From: Nitrospirota bacterium
Lineage (GTDB): Bacteria; Nitrospirota; Thermodesulfovibrionia; Thermodesulfovibrionales; JdFR-88
Assembly: GCA_021789935.1 (NCBI GenBank)
Contig: JAJYIR010000008.1
Span: forward strand, 1 to 64,000
Direction of reading: 5' to 3'
DNA: 64,000 nt
Position 1 is the stretch's first letter, and each line of letters begins with the position of its first letter. Under the pieces are notes generated by a model. It was not told where the DNA came from. It was given only the letters and a program-made list of their open reading frames with translations, and made no database searches. The position numbers and the translations under genes are program-made. Below are positions 8,934 to 17,344 of the stretch, in pieces.

Positions 8934-9111
8934 CCGGCCTGATTAATGTAGTAAAAAAACCTGCAACTCAACATTGCAATTATTAAACCTTTTTTTGGGC
9001 AAAAAAATCAACCGGAAGCTTTTTTTATTTTTCAATCCCTTGGGGCCGCGTCCGCTATTCATTTTCAGACCCTCCGGGGAACTCGATGCCGGAATTTTTT
9101 TTAATTTGTAT

Positions 9112-9774
9112 TCACTCGCTTCGCTTGCTATCCATTTTTCCGGCAAAAAACTCCATGGTCTGCCTGGCTATCTCCCCCACCGGTTTTTCTGAAAGCGTTT
9201 TGCCGTCATAGTAAAAAAACCGGGCCTCGTCGTCCGCCAGCAGGGCTATCGAAGAGGCGTAAGTATCATCGCCAAGGTTCTTCATGACCAGGATTGCGTT
9301 TGCTCTTACGGCCGGGTCCCCGCTGCGCATGGAAAGAAAGGCCACCTCCCTGTAAGGGAGCACAAGTTCCGGATTGGAGGGGGCAAGCCCGGCAAGGGCG
9401 TAGAGTATGCCCGCAGCAAACATGGCCTCTTCGCGAAAAGAGACAAGCACGGGCAGCAGATGTGAAAAAGCGGACGGATCGCGTTTTATTATTTCCCCTA
9501 TCATCTCCGGCGCGCTCCAGGGATTGCCGCCGGACTCATCGCGCATCATTACGAAAAGCCTGTCTATTGCGTCCAGCCCCGAGGACTGCCCCATACCGGC
9601 GGATACAAGCCCGACGGCCTCTATTGCCCTCCAGCAGGTGAGCTCTCCCTTGTCATAGGTAAGGGAAATAAGGCGCCTTAATATGCCTTTATGCTTCCGG
9701 CCCAGCTCAATGATCCCCGCGTAGTCCCCGGTAAGCAGCCGTTCTTTTATAGTGTCTTTAAGAAGGGTTTCCAT
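9112..9774 (-). CDS. HEAT-repeat-like protein, DVU0298 family
   Basis: 220 aa, predicted all-alpha with HEAT-like helical pairs. WRAIEAVGLVS and GNPWSAPEMIGEIIKRDP match what I remember of the DVU0298 family of sulfate reducers and Nitrospirota. No signal peptide, no membrane segment and no catalytic motif. Function unknown. It is not obviously in an operon. Name given from memory of the family; the gene itself is solid. Confidence 0.7.
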   Translation of the reverse strand: METLLKDTIKERLLTGDYAGIIELGRKHKGILRRLISLTYDKGELTCWRAIEAVGLVSAGMGQSSGLDAIDRLFVMMRDESGGNPWSAPEMIGEIIKRDPSAFSHLLPVLVSFREEAMFAAGILYALAGLAPSNPELVLPYREVAFLSMRSGDPAVRANAILVMKNLGDDTYASSIALLADDEARFFYYDGKTLSEKPVGEIARQTMEFFAGKMDSKRSE

Positions 9775-9883
9775 TTTTGTTTTCTGACGCTCCGTCGTTG
9801 GATTCCGGAATGTTTTTTAATGATAACACATATGAAATCGCAGTGGCCGCGCCCGGCTTAAGCTTTGCTCATCGCACAAATCC

Positions 9884-9911
9884 TTGACAGCGTTTTTACG
9901 TATGATAACGT
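9884..9911 (+). promoter_or_regulatory. Possible sigma-70 promoter for the CBS gene
   Basis: A perfect -35 box TTGACA lies at 9884-9889. A weak -10 (TAACGT, 9906-9911) follows at 16-nt spacing, about 90 nt before the CBS start. The -10 is poor, so only the -35 is convincing. Confidence 0.4.
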
Positions 9912-9998
9912 TAAAAAAGGCGGAAAAACCGCGCAGGCTTGGCAAACCAGGCATATCAGCAAACCGGTAAAAACTCCACACCAAAAAGGAGGATAAAA

Positions 9999-10451
9999 AT
10001 GACGGCAACTACAGCCAAAGATATCATGCACCCGAGACTAAGCCTCCCCCAGAAGGAATCCGGCAAGTCGATGATAGACAAGCTGCTGTGCACCTACCCG
10101 GGTCTTCCGGTGGTGAACGACGAGGACGAAGTGGTGGGCATAGTCTCCGAGTATGACGTGTTTGACGCCATTATGAACAATCGCACCATCCACGAATTCA
10201 GCGCCGAAAGCATCATGGGGTGCGGCCACAGGGAGCACGAGGGGGTATGCAAAGAGCCCGTCGTTGTCTCACAGAACACGCCCATAGACAAAGTGCTTGA
10301 GATCATGTACAGCCAGAACCTGTCGATCCTTCCTGTAGTGGAGAGCGACAGGAGCAAAAAGCTGGTTGGGATAATAGCCAGGAAAAACATAATAAGCGCT
10401 CTGGCTGAGAGGAATTTCTGGCCGGAGCACGAGTTCCAGAAACGTGCCTGA
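9999..10451 (+). CDS. CBS-domain pair protein
   Basis: 150 aa consisting of two CBS motifs: KDIMHPRLSLPQ through VGIVSEYDVFDAI, and a second ending LSILPVVESDRSKKLVGIIARKNIISAL. CBS pairs bind adenosyl ligands such as AMP or ATP and act as regulatory modules. A short insert with HREHEGVCKEPV separates the two. The start at 9999 is set by AAAGGAGG just upstream; a longer ORF from 9939 lacks one. It sits 80 nt before superoxide dismutase in the same direction, suggesting a stress or energy-status role (inference). Confidence 0.88.
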   Translation: MTATTAKDIMHPRLSLPQKESGKSMIDKLLCTYPGLPVVNDEDEVVGIVSEYDVFDAIMNNRTIHEFSAESIMGCGHREHEGVCKEPVVVSQNTPIDKVLEIMYSQNLSILPVVESDRSKKLVGIIARKNIISALAERNFWPEHEFQKRA

Positions 10452-10533
10452 AAGGCGTTTTGGCAGGCACCCAGCATGGACATTCTCACTGAAAAAAACA
10501 AAAAACAAAAAAAAGAGAAGGGGGTAGTTATCT

Positions 10534-11142
10534 ATGCCGGTAAAGACAATGGCATATCAGGCAAGAGATTTTGCGGAGCTTATAGGGATGGAAGGGTTCA
10601 GCGACGATCTTCTGAATAACCATTTCAAGCTCTACCAGGGATATGTGAGCAATACAAACAAACTTCAGGACCAGCTAGCCGAACTGCCTCAGGATGGGAC
10701 AGACCCGAGGTTTGCCGAGCTGAACAGGCGTCTGGGTTTCGAGTTTAACGGAATGCGCATGCACGAATTTTATTTCGATTCGCTTGGCGGCGACGGGAAG
10801 ATAGGCAAAAACGGGGCCTTATCGAAAAAGTTCTCCGAGGACTTCGGGAATTTTGATAACTGGATGAAATCCTTCAAAGCCGTGGGGATGATACGGGGAG
10901 TGGGATGGGCCGCCCTCTACATGGACCCGGCATCGGGCAGGCTGATGGACTTCTGGATAAACGAGCACCATGTGTCCCACCCGGCAGGCTGCCAGCTCCT
11001 GTTGACCATGGACGTCTGGGAGCACGCCTTCATGCTCGATTACGGACTGAACAGGAAGGATTACATTGAGGCGTTCTTCCAAAACATTAACTGGGAGACG
11101 ATCGAGCAGAGGCTTTCCGGGGGGATGAAGGGATGGAAATGA
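10534..11142 (+). CDS. sodB: Superoxide dismutase, Fe/Mn family
   Basis: 202 aa; dismutates superoxide to O2 and H2O2. The four metal ligands are visible: His in LNNHFKLYQGYV, His in MRMHEFYF, and Asp and His in DVWEHAF. The fold signature DVWEHAFMLDYG is intact. Metal choice cannot be assigned. The start may be 10534 or the ATG at 10549 (MAYQARDF). The upstream leader holds a long AAAAAACAAAAAAC tract. The last codons overlap the next gene by 10 nt, so SOD and the ferritin-like protein are coupled. Confidence 0.93.
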   Translation: MPVKTMAYQARDFAELIGMEGFSDDLLNNHFKLYQGYVSNTNKLQDQLAELPQDGTDPRFAELNRRLGFEFNGMRMHEFYFDSLGGDGKIGKNGALSKKFSEDFGNFDNWMKSFKAVGMIRGVGWAALYMDPASGRLMDFWINEHHVSHPAGCQLLLTMDVWEHAFMLDYGLNRKDYIEAFFQNINWETIEQRLSGGMKGWK

Positions 11143-11591
11143 AAACGGCTGAAAAACATAAACCGATGGAAATGTCCGAGGATTTCATCAACACCATCAG
11201 GCAGTGGCAGAAACTTGAGGACGACACCATCAAGAACTCCGAGGACCTCATCGCCAAGAGCAAAAACCCCATCGTCCAGATGATCATGGAGATGATAAAG
11301 TTCGACTCCCAGAAACACAAGGTCATGCAGCAGCTCCTTATAGACGGGCTTACAAAAGAACCTCTGCACCTGAACCCGGATGAGCTTGCCCCTCTGGCGG
11401 AGGAGATGCAAAGGCACATCGAAGCGGAGAGCAAGTCCGTTCAGCTGGCGTCAAAGGCCCTGGAGCAAAGTGAGCTATTCGTCACGCGTTATATCCTGAC
11501 CCTGCTTCTGGCCGATGAGGCCAAGCACCACAGGCTCCTTGGAGACCTGAACGAAGTCATGCTGAAAAGGGCCACCATTTTCGTCACGTAA
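11133..11591 (+). CDS. Ferritin-like four-helix protein
   Basis: 152 aa, all-helical. Acidic/His patterns KLEDDTIKNSEDL, KFDSQKHKVMQQL, EEMQRHIEAESKS and LLADEAKHHRLL place Glu/Asp-x-x-His pairs on four helices, as in rubrerythrin or ferritin-like diiron bundles. No CXXC rubredoxin part is present. Overlap with superoxide dismutase suggests peroxide or iron handling (inference). A hairpin terminator follows the stop. Confidence 0.78.
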   Translation: MEMKTAEKHKPMEMSEDFINTIRQWQKLEDDTIKNSEDLIAKSKNPIVQMIMEMIKFDSQKHKVMQQLLIDGLTKEPLHLNPDELAPLAEEMQRHIEAESKSVQLASKALEQSELFVTRYILTLLLADEAKHHRLLGDLNEVMLKRATIFVT

Positions 11592-11618
11592 GGGCCCGAA
11601 AACCAAGGCGGCAAGACC

Positions 11619-11646
11619 GGGGGCGGCCGAAAGGCCTCCCCTTTTT
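11619..11646 (+). terminator. Rho-independent terminator after the SOD operon
   Basis: GGGGGCGGCC, a GAAA tetraloop, GGCCTCCCC, then TTTTT: a GC-rich stem with a single mismatch and a U-tract, 28 nt past the stop codon. Confidence 0.78.
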
Positions 11647-11751
11647 CATGGAGCATTGATGCAATTACAGATTGCTTTTTAAAAAATGTATATATATCAT
11701 AGGTTGCATCAGGTTTTTCGTATATGCCGGGGAGGTATAGAGACCATAAAG

Positions 11752-12216
11752 ATGGGCGGAGGGGGACTGGAAGGGCCAGGGAGGCCCGAGGGGCTGGAGG
11801 GGCTTGCGATACTCGTGGCATCGGAGAGTCTGTTTCTACGCCATTATTTTTCCTATATTTTCGAGAAAAGGCACACCCTTCGGCTTGCGGCCTCCGGAAG
11901 GGAGGCGATCGAACAAATGGCCGGTTTGTCCGGCCCGCAAGGGGCCCTTCGCCCCTTTGACCTCGTCTTCGTAAATGAATACCTCCCGGACATGGGGGCC
12001 GCGGAGCTGCTTGAAAAGATAGGCCGAAGCCACCCGGGAACAAAAAGCTTCGTTCTTCTCACCCATTCAAATGACGCCAGGCGCCTGGTCGAAAGACACG
12101 GGGCCGCAGGGGTGATAATGAAGCCATTCACCACAAGCGATGTATTGAAGAGTATCATGGAGGCCCTGCCGGCGGGAAAAATCAATATCACAAATGATTT
12201 TCCCCCGCATTTTTAA
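11752..12216 (+). CDS. Degenerate response-regulator receiver (pseudo-receiver)
   Basis: About 154 aa from the ATG at 11752; a longer ORF starts at 11686. The fold follows a CheY receiver: beta-1 LAILVASES, beta-3 FDLVFVNEYLPDM, beta-4 SFVLLTHSND and beta-5 GVIMKPF with the conserved Lys-Pro-Phe. The acidic pair after beta-1 is missing (SES). The phosphoacceptor Asp is replaced by Asn (codon 11974-11976). It therefore cannot be phosphorylated in the usual way and probably works by protein-protein contact. A Gly-rich N-terminus (GGGGLEGPGRPEGLEG) precedes the domain. No output domain is present. The gene converges on endonuclease V with 4-nt overlap. Confidence 0.72.
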   Translation: MGGGGLEGPGRPEGLEGLAILVASESLFLRHYFSYIFEKRHTLRLAASGREAIEQMAGLSGPQGALRPFDLVFVNEYLPDMGAAELLEKIGRSHPGTKSFVLLTHSNDARRLVERHGAAGVIMKPFTTSDVLKSIMEALPAGKINITNDFPPHF

Positions 12217-12944
12217 GACTTTTTCTTTTTGAGTTTTTTTGTCTCCAGGTCGGCGACCCTGGTGGGTTCAGGCAGCCTGAAACCCTTTGAGCAGGAAAGC
12301 ACCAGGTCCACGGAATCCTGAATGTCCACCAAATGTCCTGGCGATACGAATAAAGGCCTCACGCCGTCTTTGCTCCGGAGGACGGTCCCCACCACCTGCC
12401 CTTTATATTCAAGCGCAGACGCGCTGCCGCGCTGCCGTCCGGGCTCCAGGAACTCCCCTACCAGCCTGGACTTGGCGCATCCCACAGTGGGCATGTCCAG
12501 AAGGACGCCCACATGAGAGGCGATGCCTATCATCTGAGGGTGCGCTATGCCTTGCCCGTCCAGTATAAGGACATCCGGCCTTTCCTTCAGCTTCCGAACG
12601 GCCCTTATCACAGCAGGCCCTTCCCTGAAGCTAAGAAGCCCCGGCACATACGGGAATGCCAGTTTCATTACGGCCGTCTGCATGTCTACAAGCTCCAACT
12701 CCGGGTATGTAAAAAGGCATGCCACGGCAAGCACTTCGCCGTCCGGGAACGCGGCGTCGGCACCCGCCACAAGCCGGGGTTTTGCCTCCAGGGGAACAAC
12801 CCTCACGCGGTCCTTCATGGCGCGCTGGATAGCGCGCGCCTCCGCGGCCGTCAGCCCCGGGGCTTCAACGCCCTGAAGGAAAAACTCCTCCGGCACGGGA
12901 AGTGAATCCGCTTTTGTCTTTTTATTTTTGGCCGGTTGCGTCAT
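12213..12944 (-). CDS. nfi: Endonuclease V (deoxyinosine 3' endonuclease)
   Basis: 243-aa DNA-repair nuclease cutting one base 3' of deaminated purines. Family motifs are VAGADAAFPDGEVLAVACLF (catalytic Asp), YVPGLLSFREGPAVI, VLILDGQGIAHPQMIGIASHVGV (second Asp) and PTVGCAKSRLVGEF. The N-terminus has a Lys/Thr-rich lead and the C-terminus ends in a Lys run. The start ATG at 12944 overlaps the end of cutA by 23 nt, which argues for co-transcription. Confidence 0.93.
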   Translation of the reverse strand: MTQPAKNKKTKADSLPVPEEFFLQGVEAPGLTAAEARAIQRAMKDRVRVVPLEAKPRLVAGADAAFPDGEVLAVACLFTYPELELVDMQTAVMKLAFPYVPGLLSFREGPAVIRAVRKLKERPDVLILDGQGIAHPQMIGIASHVGVLLDMPTVGCAKSRLVGEFLEPGRQRGSASALEYKGQVVGTVLRSKDGVRPLFVSPGHLVDIQDSVDLVLSCSKGFRLPEPTRVADLETKKLKKKKS

Positions 12945-13242
12945 TGAGCCAGCTTATGTACTCCGGGGAGCCCTCTATTATGGGAAGGGCGATTATCTCG
13001 GGAGTCTGGTAAGGATGGAGCTCCTTTACACGTCCGCTTAATTTACTAAAAAGCTCCTTTTTCGTTTTTGCGATAAGGAGAACCTCTTCTTCATCCTCAA
13101 TTTTTCCCTGCCAAGAATATATGGACCTCACACCAGGGATTATATTTATGCACGCCGCGAGCATTTCGCCCACAAGCGCACGCGCAATACCTGCCGCCGT
13201 TTCCTTATTGGGCGCCGTTATGAAGACAACAATATGTTCCAT
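12922..13242 (-). CDS. cutA: CutA1 divalent-cation tolerance protein
   Basis: 106 aa. The family pattern begins MEHIVVFITAPNKETAAGIARALV, followed by LAACINIIPGVRSIYSWQGKIEDEEEVLLIAKTK and HPYQTPEIIALPI. CutA1 forms PII-like trimers; copper tolerance was the first reported phenotype, but the general role is unsettled. I used the ATG at 13242, because the additional eight residues in the longer ORF are not part of the family. Confidence 0.93.
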   Translation of the reverse strand: MEHIVVFITAPNKETAAGIARALVGEMLAACINIIPGVRSIYSWQGKIEDEEEVLLIAKTKKELFSKLSGRVKELHPYQTPEIIALPIIEGSPEYISWLNDATGQK

Positions 13243-13276
13243 GGAAAATGAAAAAATAAAAAACAAAAAATTATTT

Positions 13277-14467
13277 TTATTTTTCTTCCGCCGGGGTTCT
13301 GTGCTTCCCGTTTTTTATGACGGCGAACCCCGTTCCGCCTGAGGACGGGAACACCTTGAGGGTTGGCGAAAAGAACACGAAATCCTGGTGGAACGGGGCC
13401 TGCACCTTGCCGCCAAACGTATGGTTGTCCCCAAGGGCTATATGGATGGTGCCAAGGATCTTTTCAGACTCAAGTATGTTGCCCGGACGCGTTGCCATCG
13501 GGTTCGTGCCTATACCAAGCTCTGCTATGTTGCCGCACTCCGCGCAGGCGGCAAGCCTTTTCCTCAGCTCGCCCGCGAAAGGTTCTCTGCCCTCTATCTC
13601 CGTTACAACCCCGTCCTTCACCAAAAGCGTGACAGGGGTTTTAAGTTTCCTGGTAGGCGCCCATTCCAGAACGAGCCTGCCGTTTGCAGTACCCTCAACG
13701 GGGGCGAGATAAACCTCGCCAGCGGGCAGGTTGCCCGCGGCCCCGGGTTTTCTGTAATCGCCGTTGTCCTCGTGGACCTTTCTTTTTCCCCGGCTGAAAA
13801 GAAGCCTTGTGCCGTTGGGTGCGGTCACCTCCAGCCGGCCGGCCCCCTCGATGGTCCCCGCAACCTGCCTTGTGAATTTCTTCAGCGCGGCGTAATCCAC
13901 GCCCATCGGCCCCTTGAGCATCGGCGCGTCAAAAAGGGGCATGCTGGCATAGCGGGCGCCCGCATAACCCGTGAGCAGTTTCCTGAAAGTGGTGTGTGTG
14001 GTGGAATAATTGGACAGGGCTACGACGGCATCCACAGCGGCCTTCGAGTATTTTTTCACTATCTTTCCGGCCACATCCACCGGATCTTCAGCGGGGCAAA
14101 AATCCTTCCCGGCATGGGAATTTTTGGTTTTTTTCCGCATCAGGTCCCGCAAAAGGCCCTTTTCCAGGAGTTCCTCCACACATTTTCCACCAAAGGCCGC
14201 AACCCACAGGGCCTTCGGCGGCTCTATGGCAGGCGCCCCCGTGGCGGGGTATTCCAGGTATATTATCTCCTTGGCAAGCCCGCGGCCTTCCGCGGCCGTG
14301 GTACGGGCGATCTCCCTTAATTGCTGTCTCCGCGCCAACTCCCTGCCCCTGGGTGTTTGTTCCCTTTTTGATATCCTGTCAGTAAACACAAGCACCCTGT
14401 CTTTGGCAGAGACCCCCAGGTTCACCAGGTATATATTTTTTAGCGCTTCCGTTTTCATACGCATCAT
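13277..14467 (-). CDS. M29-like metal aminopeptidase
   Basis: 396 aa. The C-terminal half carries the M29 (thermophilic aminopeptidase/AmpS) metal site pattern: ELGIGTNP, EKILGTIHIALGDN and a late HQDFVFF. It removes N-terminal residues from peptides in the cytosol by family analogy. The ATG at 14467 or, three codons in, 14458 could be the start. A Lys-rich insert (RKKTKNSHAGKDF) near residue 110 looks like a low-complexity loop. The stop is followed by a long T-rich tail toward cutA. Confidence 0.82.
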   Translation of the reverse strand: MMRMKTEALKNIYLVNLGVSAKDRVLVFTDRISKREQTPRGRELARRQQLREIARTTAAEGRGLAKEIIYLEYPATGAPAIEPPKALWVAAFGGKCVEELLEKGLLRDLMRKKTKNSHAGKDFCPAEDPVDVAGKIVKKYSKAAVDAVVALSNYSTTHTTFRKLLTGYAGARYASMPLFDAPMLKGPMGVDYAALKKFTRQVAGTIEGAGRLEVTAPNGTRLLFSRGKRKVHEDNGDYRKPGAAGNLPAGEVYLAPVEGTANGRLVLEWAPTRKLKTPVTLLVKDGVVTEIEGREPFAGELRKRLAACAECGNIAELGIGTNPMATRPGNILESEKILGTIHIALGDNHTFGGKVQAPFHQDFVFFSPTLKVFPSSGGTGFAVIKNGKHRTPAEEK

Positions 14468-14593
14468 CTTTAGTATTTTACCCCTTCAGGGTTTTAATTT
14501 GCATGCCCGGTTTTTTTATTGGGACCCCGCTCCATCTCCCACTGCCCCCTCCCGGGAAAGGCCGGCAAAAAGCAAAAAACCTGAAGCGCGGAA

Positions 14594-15664
14594 TCAGTGT
14601 CCGAAGAAGCCGCGCCCCTTCTTGTCCGGAATATGGTAAAGGACGATGCCCTTGTCCTCGCAGAACCTGACCACATCCTTGTCCTTTATCGAGCCGCTCG
14701 TGGCCACTATGGCCTTTATGCCCGCCTCTGCAAGCACCTCCACGCCATCGGTGAAAGGGAAGAAGCTGTCGCTGGAGGCCGAGGCGCCATTAGCGTCGTG
14801 GCCGGAATAAGAGGCAAGGTTAAGCGCAAGCCTTGCGCCGCGCACCCTCGCCTGCTGGCCGACGCCGTTTGCGATGAGCTGGCCGTTCTTAATAACGGTT
14901 ATCGTGTTGCTGTTGCTTGTGTCCCCGATGGCCTTTGCTATCAGCATGTCATCTTCCTGCCGAAGCGTGGCTTGGCCGTATTTCTTAAGCTCCGGGTCGT
15001 TAAGGTCCAGGACATAAGTATAATTGGGCTGGGCAAGAAAGCCGCCGCGCACGTACCGGAAGCGGGGAGACAGGTCCAGACTTGCGCGGCCAAGGCCGGA
15101 AAGGGCCTGGTTTGCAAGCAGCCTGCACTTGTCTCCTTTGCGCTGGAAAAAGCCCAGCGCGCTGGAATCGAATGACGGGGCTATTATGCCGTCCAGAGGC
15201 CTGCGCTGCCCCTCCGGCATGCCGTGGCCCACAAGCGCCTCCGCCACATCCTCCGTTACCGCGTAGTTTAACATCACGAGGCCTCCGAAAATGGCAAGCG
15301 GATCTCCCATTATCATCTGGCGGGCCGCCTCCTCCGGGTTGCCGTCCGTCACGGCGGCCCCGCAGGAGTTCCCATGCTTAACACCCACGGAGATCATAGG
15401 CACCTTGCCGCGGTTCACCTCAAAAGAAGCCGCGATGTGCGTTACCGTTTGAAGCAGGCGGTCCAGGTCACAGAGGTTGTTGTAGCTTGGCTCCGTGCCG
15501 GCGACTATCCGGAACTTCTCCAGCGCCAGGGGATCGGTTGAGCCCCCCTCGTAAAGCGCGGCCGGAACCTGGCAGCCGTTCTCCCCGTATTTGCAGGTAA
15601 GGGCAAGCCTGCCCGAAAATTCCATCTCGTCCTTCGGTTTGTTTTCCAAGTGGAACACCTCCAT
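14594..15664 (-). CDS. purH: Stand-alone AICAR transformylase (PurH C-terminal domain)
   Basis: 356 aa matching only the AICARFT part of PurH, which formylates AICAR with 10-formyl-THF in purine synthesis. Key motifs: LTCKYGENGCQVPAALY, VGVKHGNSCGAAV (catalytic Lys-His), DPLAIFGGLVMLN, LRQEDDMLIAKA, SDSFFPFTDGVEVLAEAGIKAIVATSGS. The N-terminal IMP-cyclohydrolase (MGS-like) domain of the usual ~520-aa PurH is absent and not encoded nearby, so cyclisation must come from another gene. ATG at 15664 is used; however GGAGGTG inside the ORF lies 8 nt before an in-frame TTG (15649), which may be the true start. A good sigma-70 promoter lies just upstream. Confidence 0.85.
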   Translation of the reverse strand: MEVFHLENKPKDEMEFSGRLALTCKYGENGCQVPAALYEGGSTDPLALEKFRIVAGTEPSYNNLCDLDRLLQTVTHIAASFEVNRGKVPMISVGVKHGNSCGAAVTDGNPEEAARQMIMGDPLAIFGGLVMLNYAVTEDVAEALVGHGMPEGQRRPLDGIIAPSFDSSALGFFQRKGDKCRLLANQALSGLGRASLDLSPRFRYVRGGFLAQPNYTYVLDLNDPELKKYGQATLRQEDDMLIAKAIGDTSNSNTITVIKNGQLIANGVGQQARVRGARLALNLASYSGHDANGASASSDSFFPFTDGVEVLAEAGIKAIVATSGSIKDKDVVRFCEDKGIVLYHIPDKKGRGFFGH

Positions 15665-15687
15665 GTTATGAATTCGGAATGTGAGAG

Positions 15688-15717
15688 ATTATACATCCCC
15701 AAAGAAAACAGAGACAA
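15688..15717 (-). promoter_or_regulatory. Sigma-70 promoter of the AICARFT gene
   Basis: On the minus strand TTGTCT (15717-15712), an 18-nt spacer, then a perfect TATAAT (15693-15688). It lies 24 nt before the ATG. Confidence 0.6.
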
Positions 15718-15910
15718 GGGCGGCAGACGCCCGGGCGGGACGGCGATGCCGCCATGCGCCGGGAGAAACATCTTTGCTTTGCCGCGGAAGTTGCGGTTAA
15801 TGGAAACAGCACCGGAAACACACAGGTTCGGTCAGGGAGACTGTAAATTGAAGCCATCTGCCAGGCGGCGGCCGGTCTTCATATCCCATTATTTAGCAGA
15901 AAAGACGGCG

Positions 15911-16282
15911 TTACGCTTTATTGCTGAATGCCGTTTTAACTATTTTTTCGCCTTCGGCAAACACGTGCATATTCCGCTTCCTGACAAGGCATGAATACAG
16001 CATGGCGGCAAACCATCCTGTTGCGGCAATCACACCTATGCGGCCGGTCAAAAACCTGGTAAACGGCCCGGCAGGCAGAAGCCGGTGACAGAGCGATCTC
16101 CAGGCAGGCGATTGCCTGAATAAAAGCCTTTGCCTGACAATCTCGCTCCCGCCATGGCACTGTATGCACTGCTTTCCCGTGGCCCGGGCATATTCCGGAT
16201 TAGCGCTGGAAGTATGCGGAGAAAAAGCAGCCCATATAAGACAGAAAAAAAGTCCCATAAAAAAGACCTTGCCCTTAGTCAT
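15911..16282 (-). CDS. Short membrane-bound c-type cytochrome, probably truncated
   Basis: About 123 aa from the ATG at 16282. A signal peptide (FFMGLFFCLIWAAFSPHTSSA) leads into NPEYARATGKQCIQCHGG, with one CXXCH heme-attachment site, then a hydrophobic segment (RIGVIAATGWFAAMLYSCLV). In related proteins I recall, the heme part is followed by several membrane helices; here the chain stops soon after the first. It may be a truncated relic or a naturally short version. The 245-bp stretch between it and the purH start holds only the purH promoter, and 16283-16507 shows no gene. Confidence 0.55.
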   Translation of the reverse strand: MTKGKVFFMGLFFCLIWAAFSPHTSSANPEYARATGKQCIQCHGGSEIVRQRLLFRQSPAWRSLCHRLLPAGPFTRFLTGRIGVIAATGWFAAMLYSCLVRKRNMHVFAEGEKIVKTAFSNKA

Positions 16283-16507
16283 GCGAACCAATCATGCAAA
16301 TCGCCATGCAAATTATTATAACGGAATTTATCCCTGCTATCATTGAAAATGGCCAGGTTGGTCTGCGCAGTCCGCAGTGGGTTCTCACAGAAAGCATTAC
16401 CTGGAAAATCCATATCGTATGCCTTGGACGGTGCCTTTGGGCTTTTCTGTTTCCGCGGATTTTCGTAAAATAGTGCCAGCTATGAAAACGGAAGGTTTTT
16501 TTAAACA

Positions 16508-17344
16508 ATGAAAGCCGAAGACCTGGCCCGCATTGGAAGGTCCGTATATGAAAAGATAAAATTAGCGCGGCCAAAAGGGCAGCTCCCCATGGAGCGGGGA
16601 GCAAGCGGGGACCGTACGTTTCCCGTCGACAAGCTGGCCGAAGACATTATACTTGACGGCCTGCGCGGGCTTGGCGAACGCCTTCACATAATAAGCGAGG
16701 AGGCCGGCATACTGGACATCGAAGGGCCGGGTGAAGCCATGACCGTGGCCATAGACCCCATAGACGGGAGCAAAAATGCCGTTTCAGGTATCCCGTTGTG
16801 GGGCGCCTCTATCGCCGTTTCCCGTACTGGGGAGATAGGCGCAATGGAACTCGGGTATGTGATAAACCTGGTTACGGGCGATGAGTTCTGGGCGGAAAAA
16901 GGACGCGGGGCCTTTCAAAACGGGACACCCATCCGATGCCGTCAGGACGCAGTGATTGGCCTTTGTGCCTTCGAGGCCCGGACACCCTCGATACATTTAA
17001 AGGAGATCTTAAGCCTGCTGGAGGCGGCACAGAGGACGAGGTGCCTTGGCTCCATAGCCCTGGATCTGGCGTATCTCGCCTCCGGCGCGGCAAGCCTTTT
17101 TGTGAGCCCCGGGGCATCCAGGAGTTTCGATTACGCCGCCGGGTATCTGCTGGTGAAAGAGGCCGGGGGCGTTTTTACCGACATGGAGGGCCGTGAGCTT
17201 GCCGGGCAGAAGATAAGTTTTTTGTCCCGTGGAGGAGCGTCTCTTCTGGCCTCAGCCAATTTGGATATCCACAGGGCCGCCCTTGATATCCTGAATAAAG
17301 ACAAAATCCTTAATGACAGAAAAGAAAAAAACAAAAACAGATAA
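16508..17344 (+). CDS. Inositol monophosphatase-family phosphatase
   Basis: 278 aa of the IMPase/FBPase/CysQ superfamily, Mg-dependent sugar-phosphate phosphatases. Metal-site motifs: SEEAGI, AIDPIDGSKNAVSGIPLWGASIAV and the late SFDYAAGYLLVKEAGGVF. The substrate could be inositol phosphate, fructose bisphosphate or PAP; the sequence does not decide. The end overlaps the acyl-ligase gene start by 32 nt, suggesting co-expression. The C-terminus is Lys/Asn-rich low complexity. Confidence 0.88.
   Translation: MKAEDLARIGRSVYEKIKLARPKGQLPMERGASGDRTFPVDKLAEDIILDGLRGLGERLHIISEEAGILDIEGPGEAMTVAIDPIDGSKNAVSGIPLWGASIAVSRTGEIGAMELGYVINLVTGDEFWAEKGRGAFQNGTPIRCRQDAVIGLCAFEARTPSIHLKEILSLLEAAQRTRCLGSIALDLAYLASGAASLFVSPGASRSFDYAAGYLLVKEAGGVFTDMEGRELAGQKISFLSRGGASLLASANLDIHRAALDILNKDKILNDRKEKNKNR

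Noticed and set aside
8940-9111. AT-rich gap with runs of T and A
   Set aside because: No ORF, hairpin or promoter worth calling was found in it.
13388-14320. 310-aa plus-strand ORF antisense to the aminopeptidase
   Set aside because: Shadow of the M29 gene; composition is Arg/Gly/Pro-rich and no motif is present.
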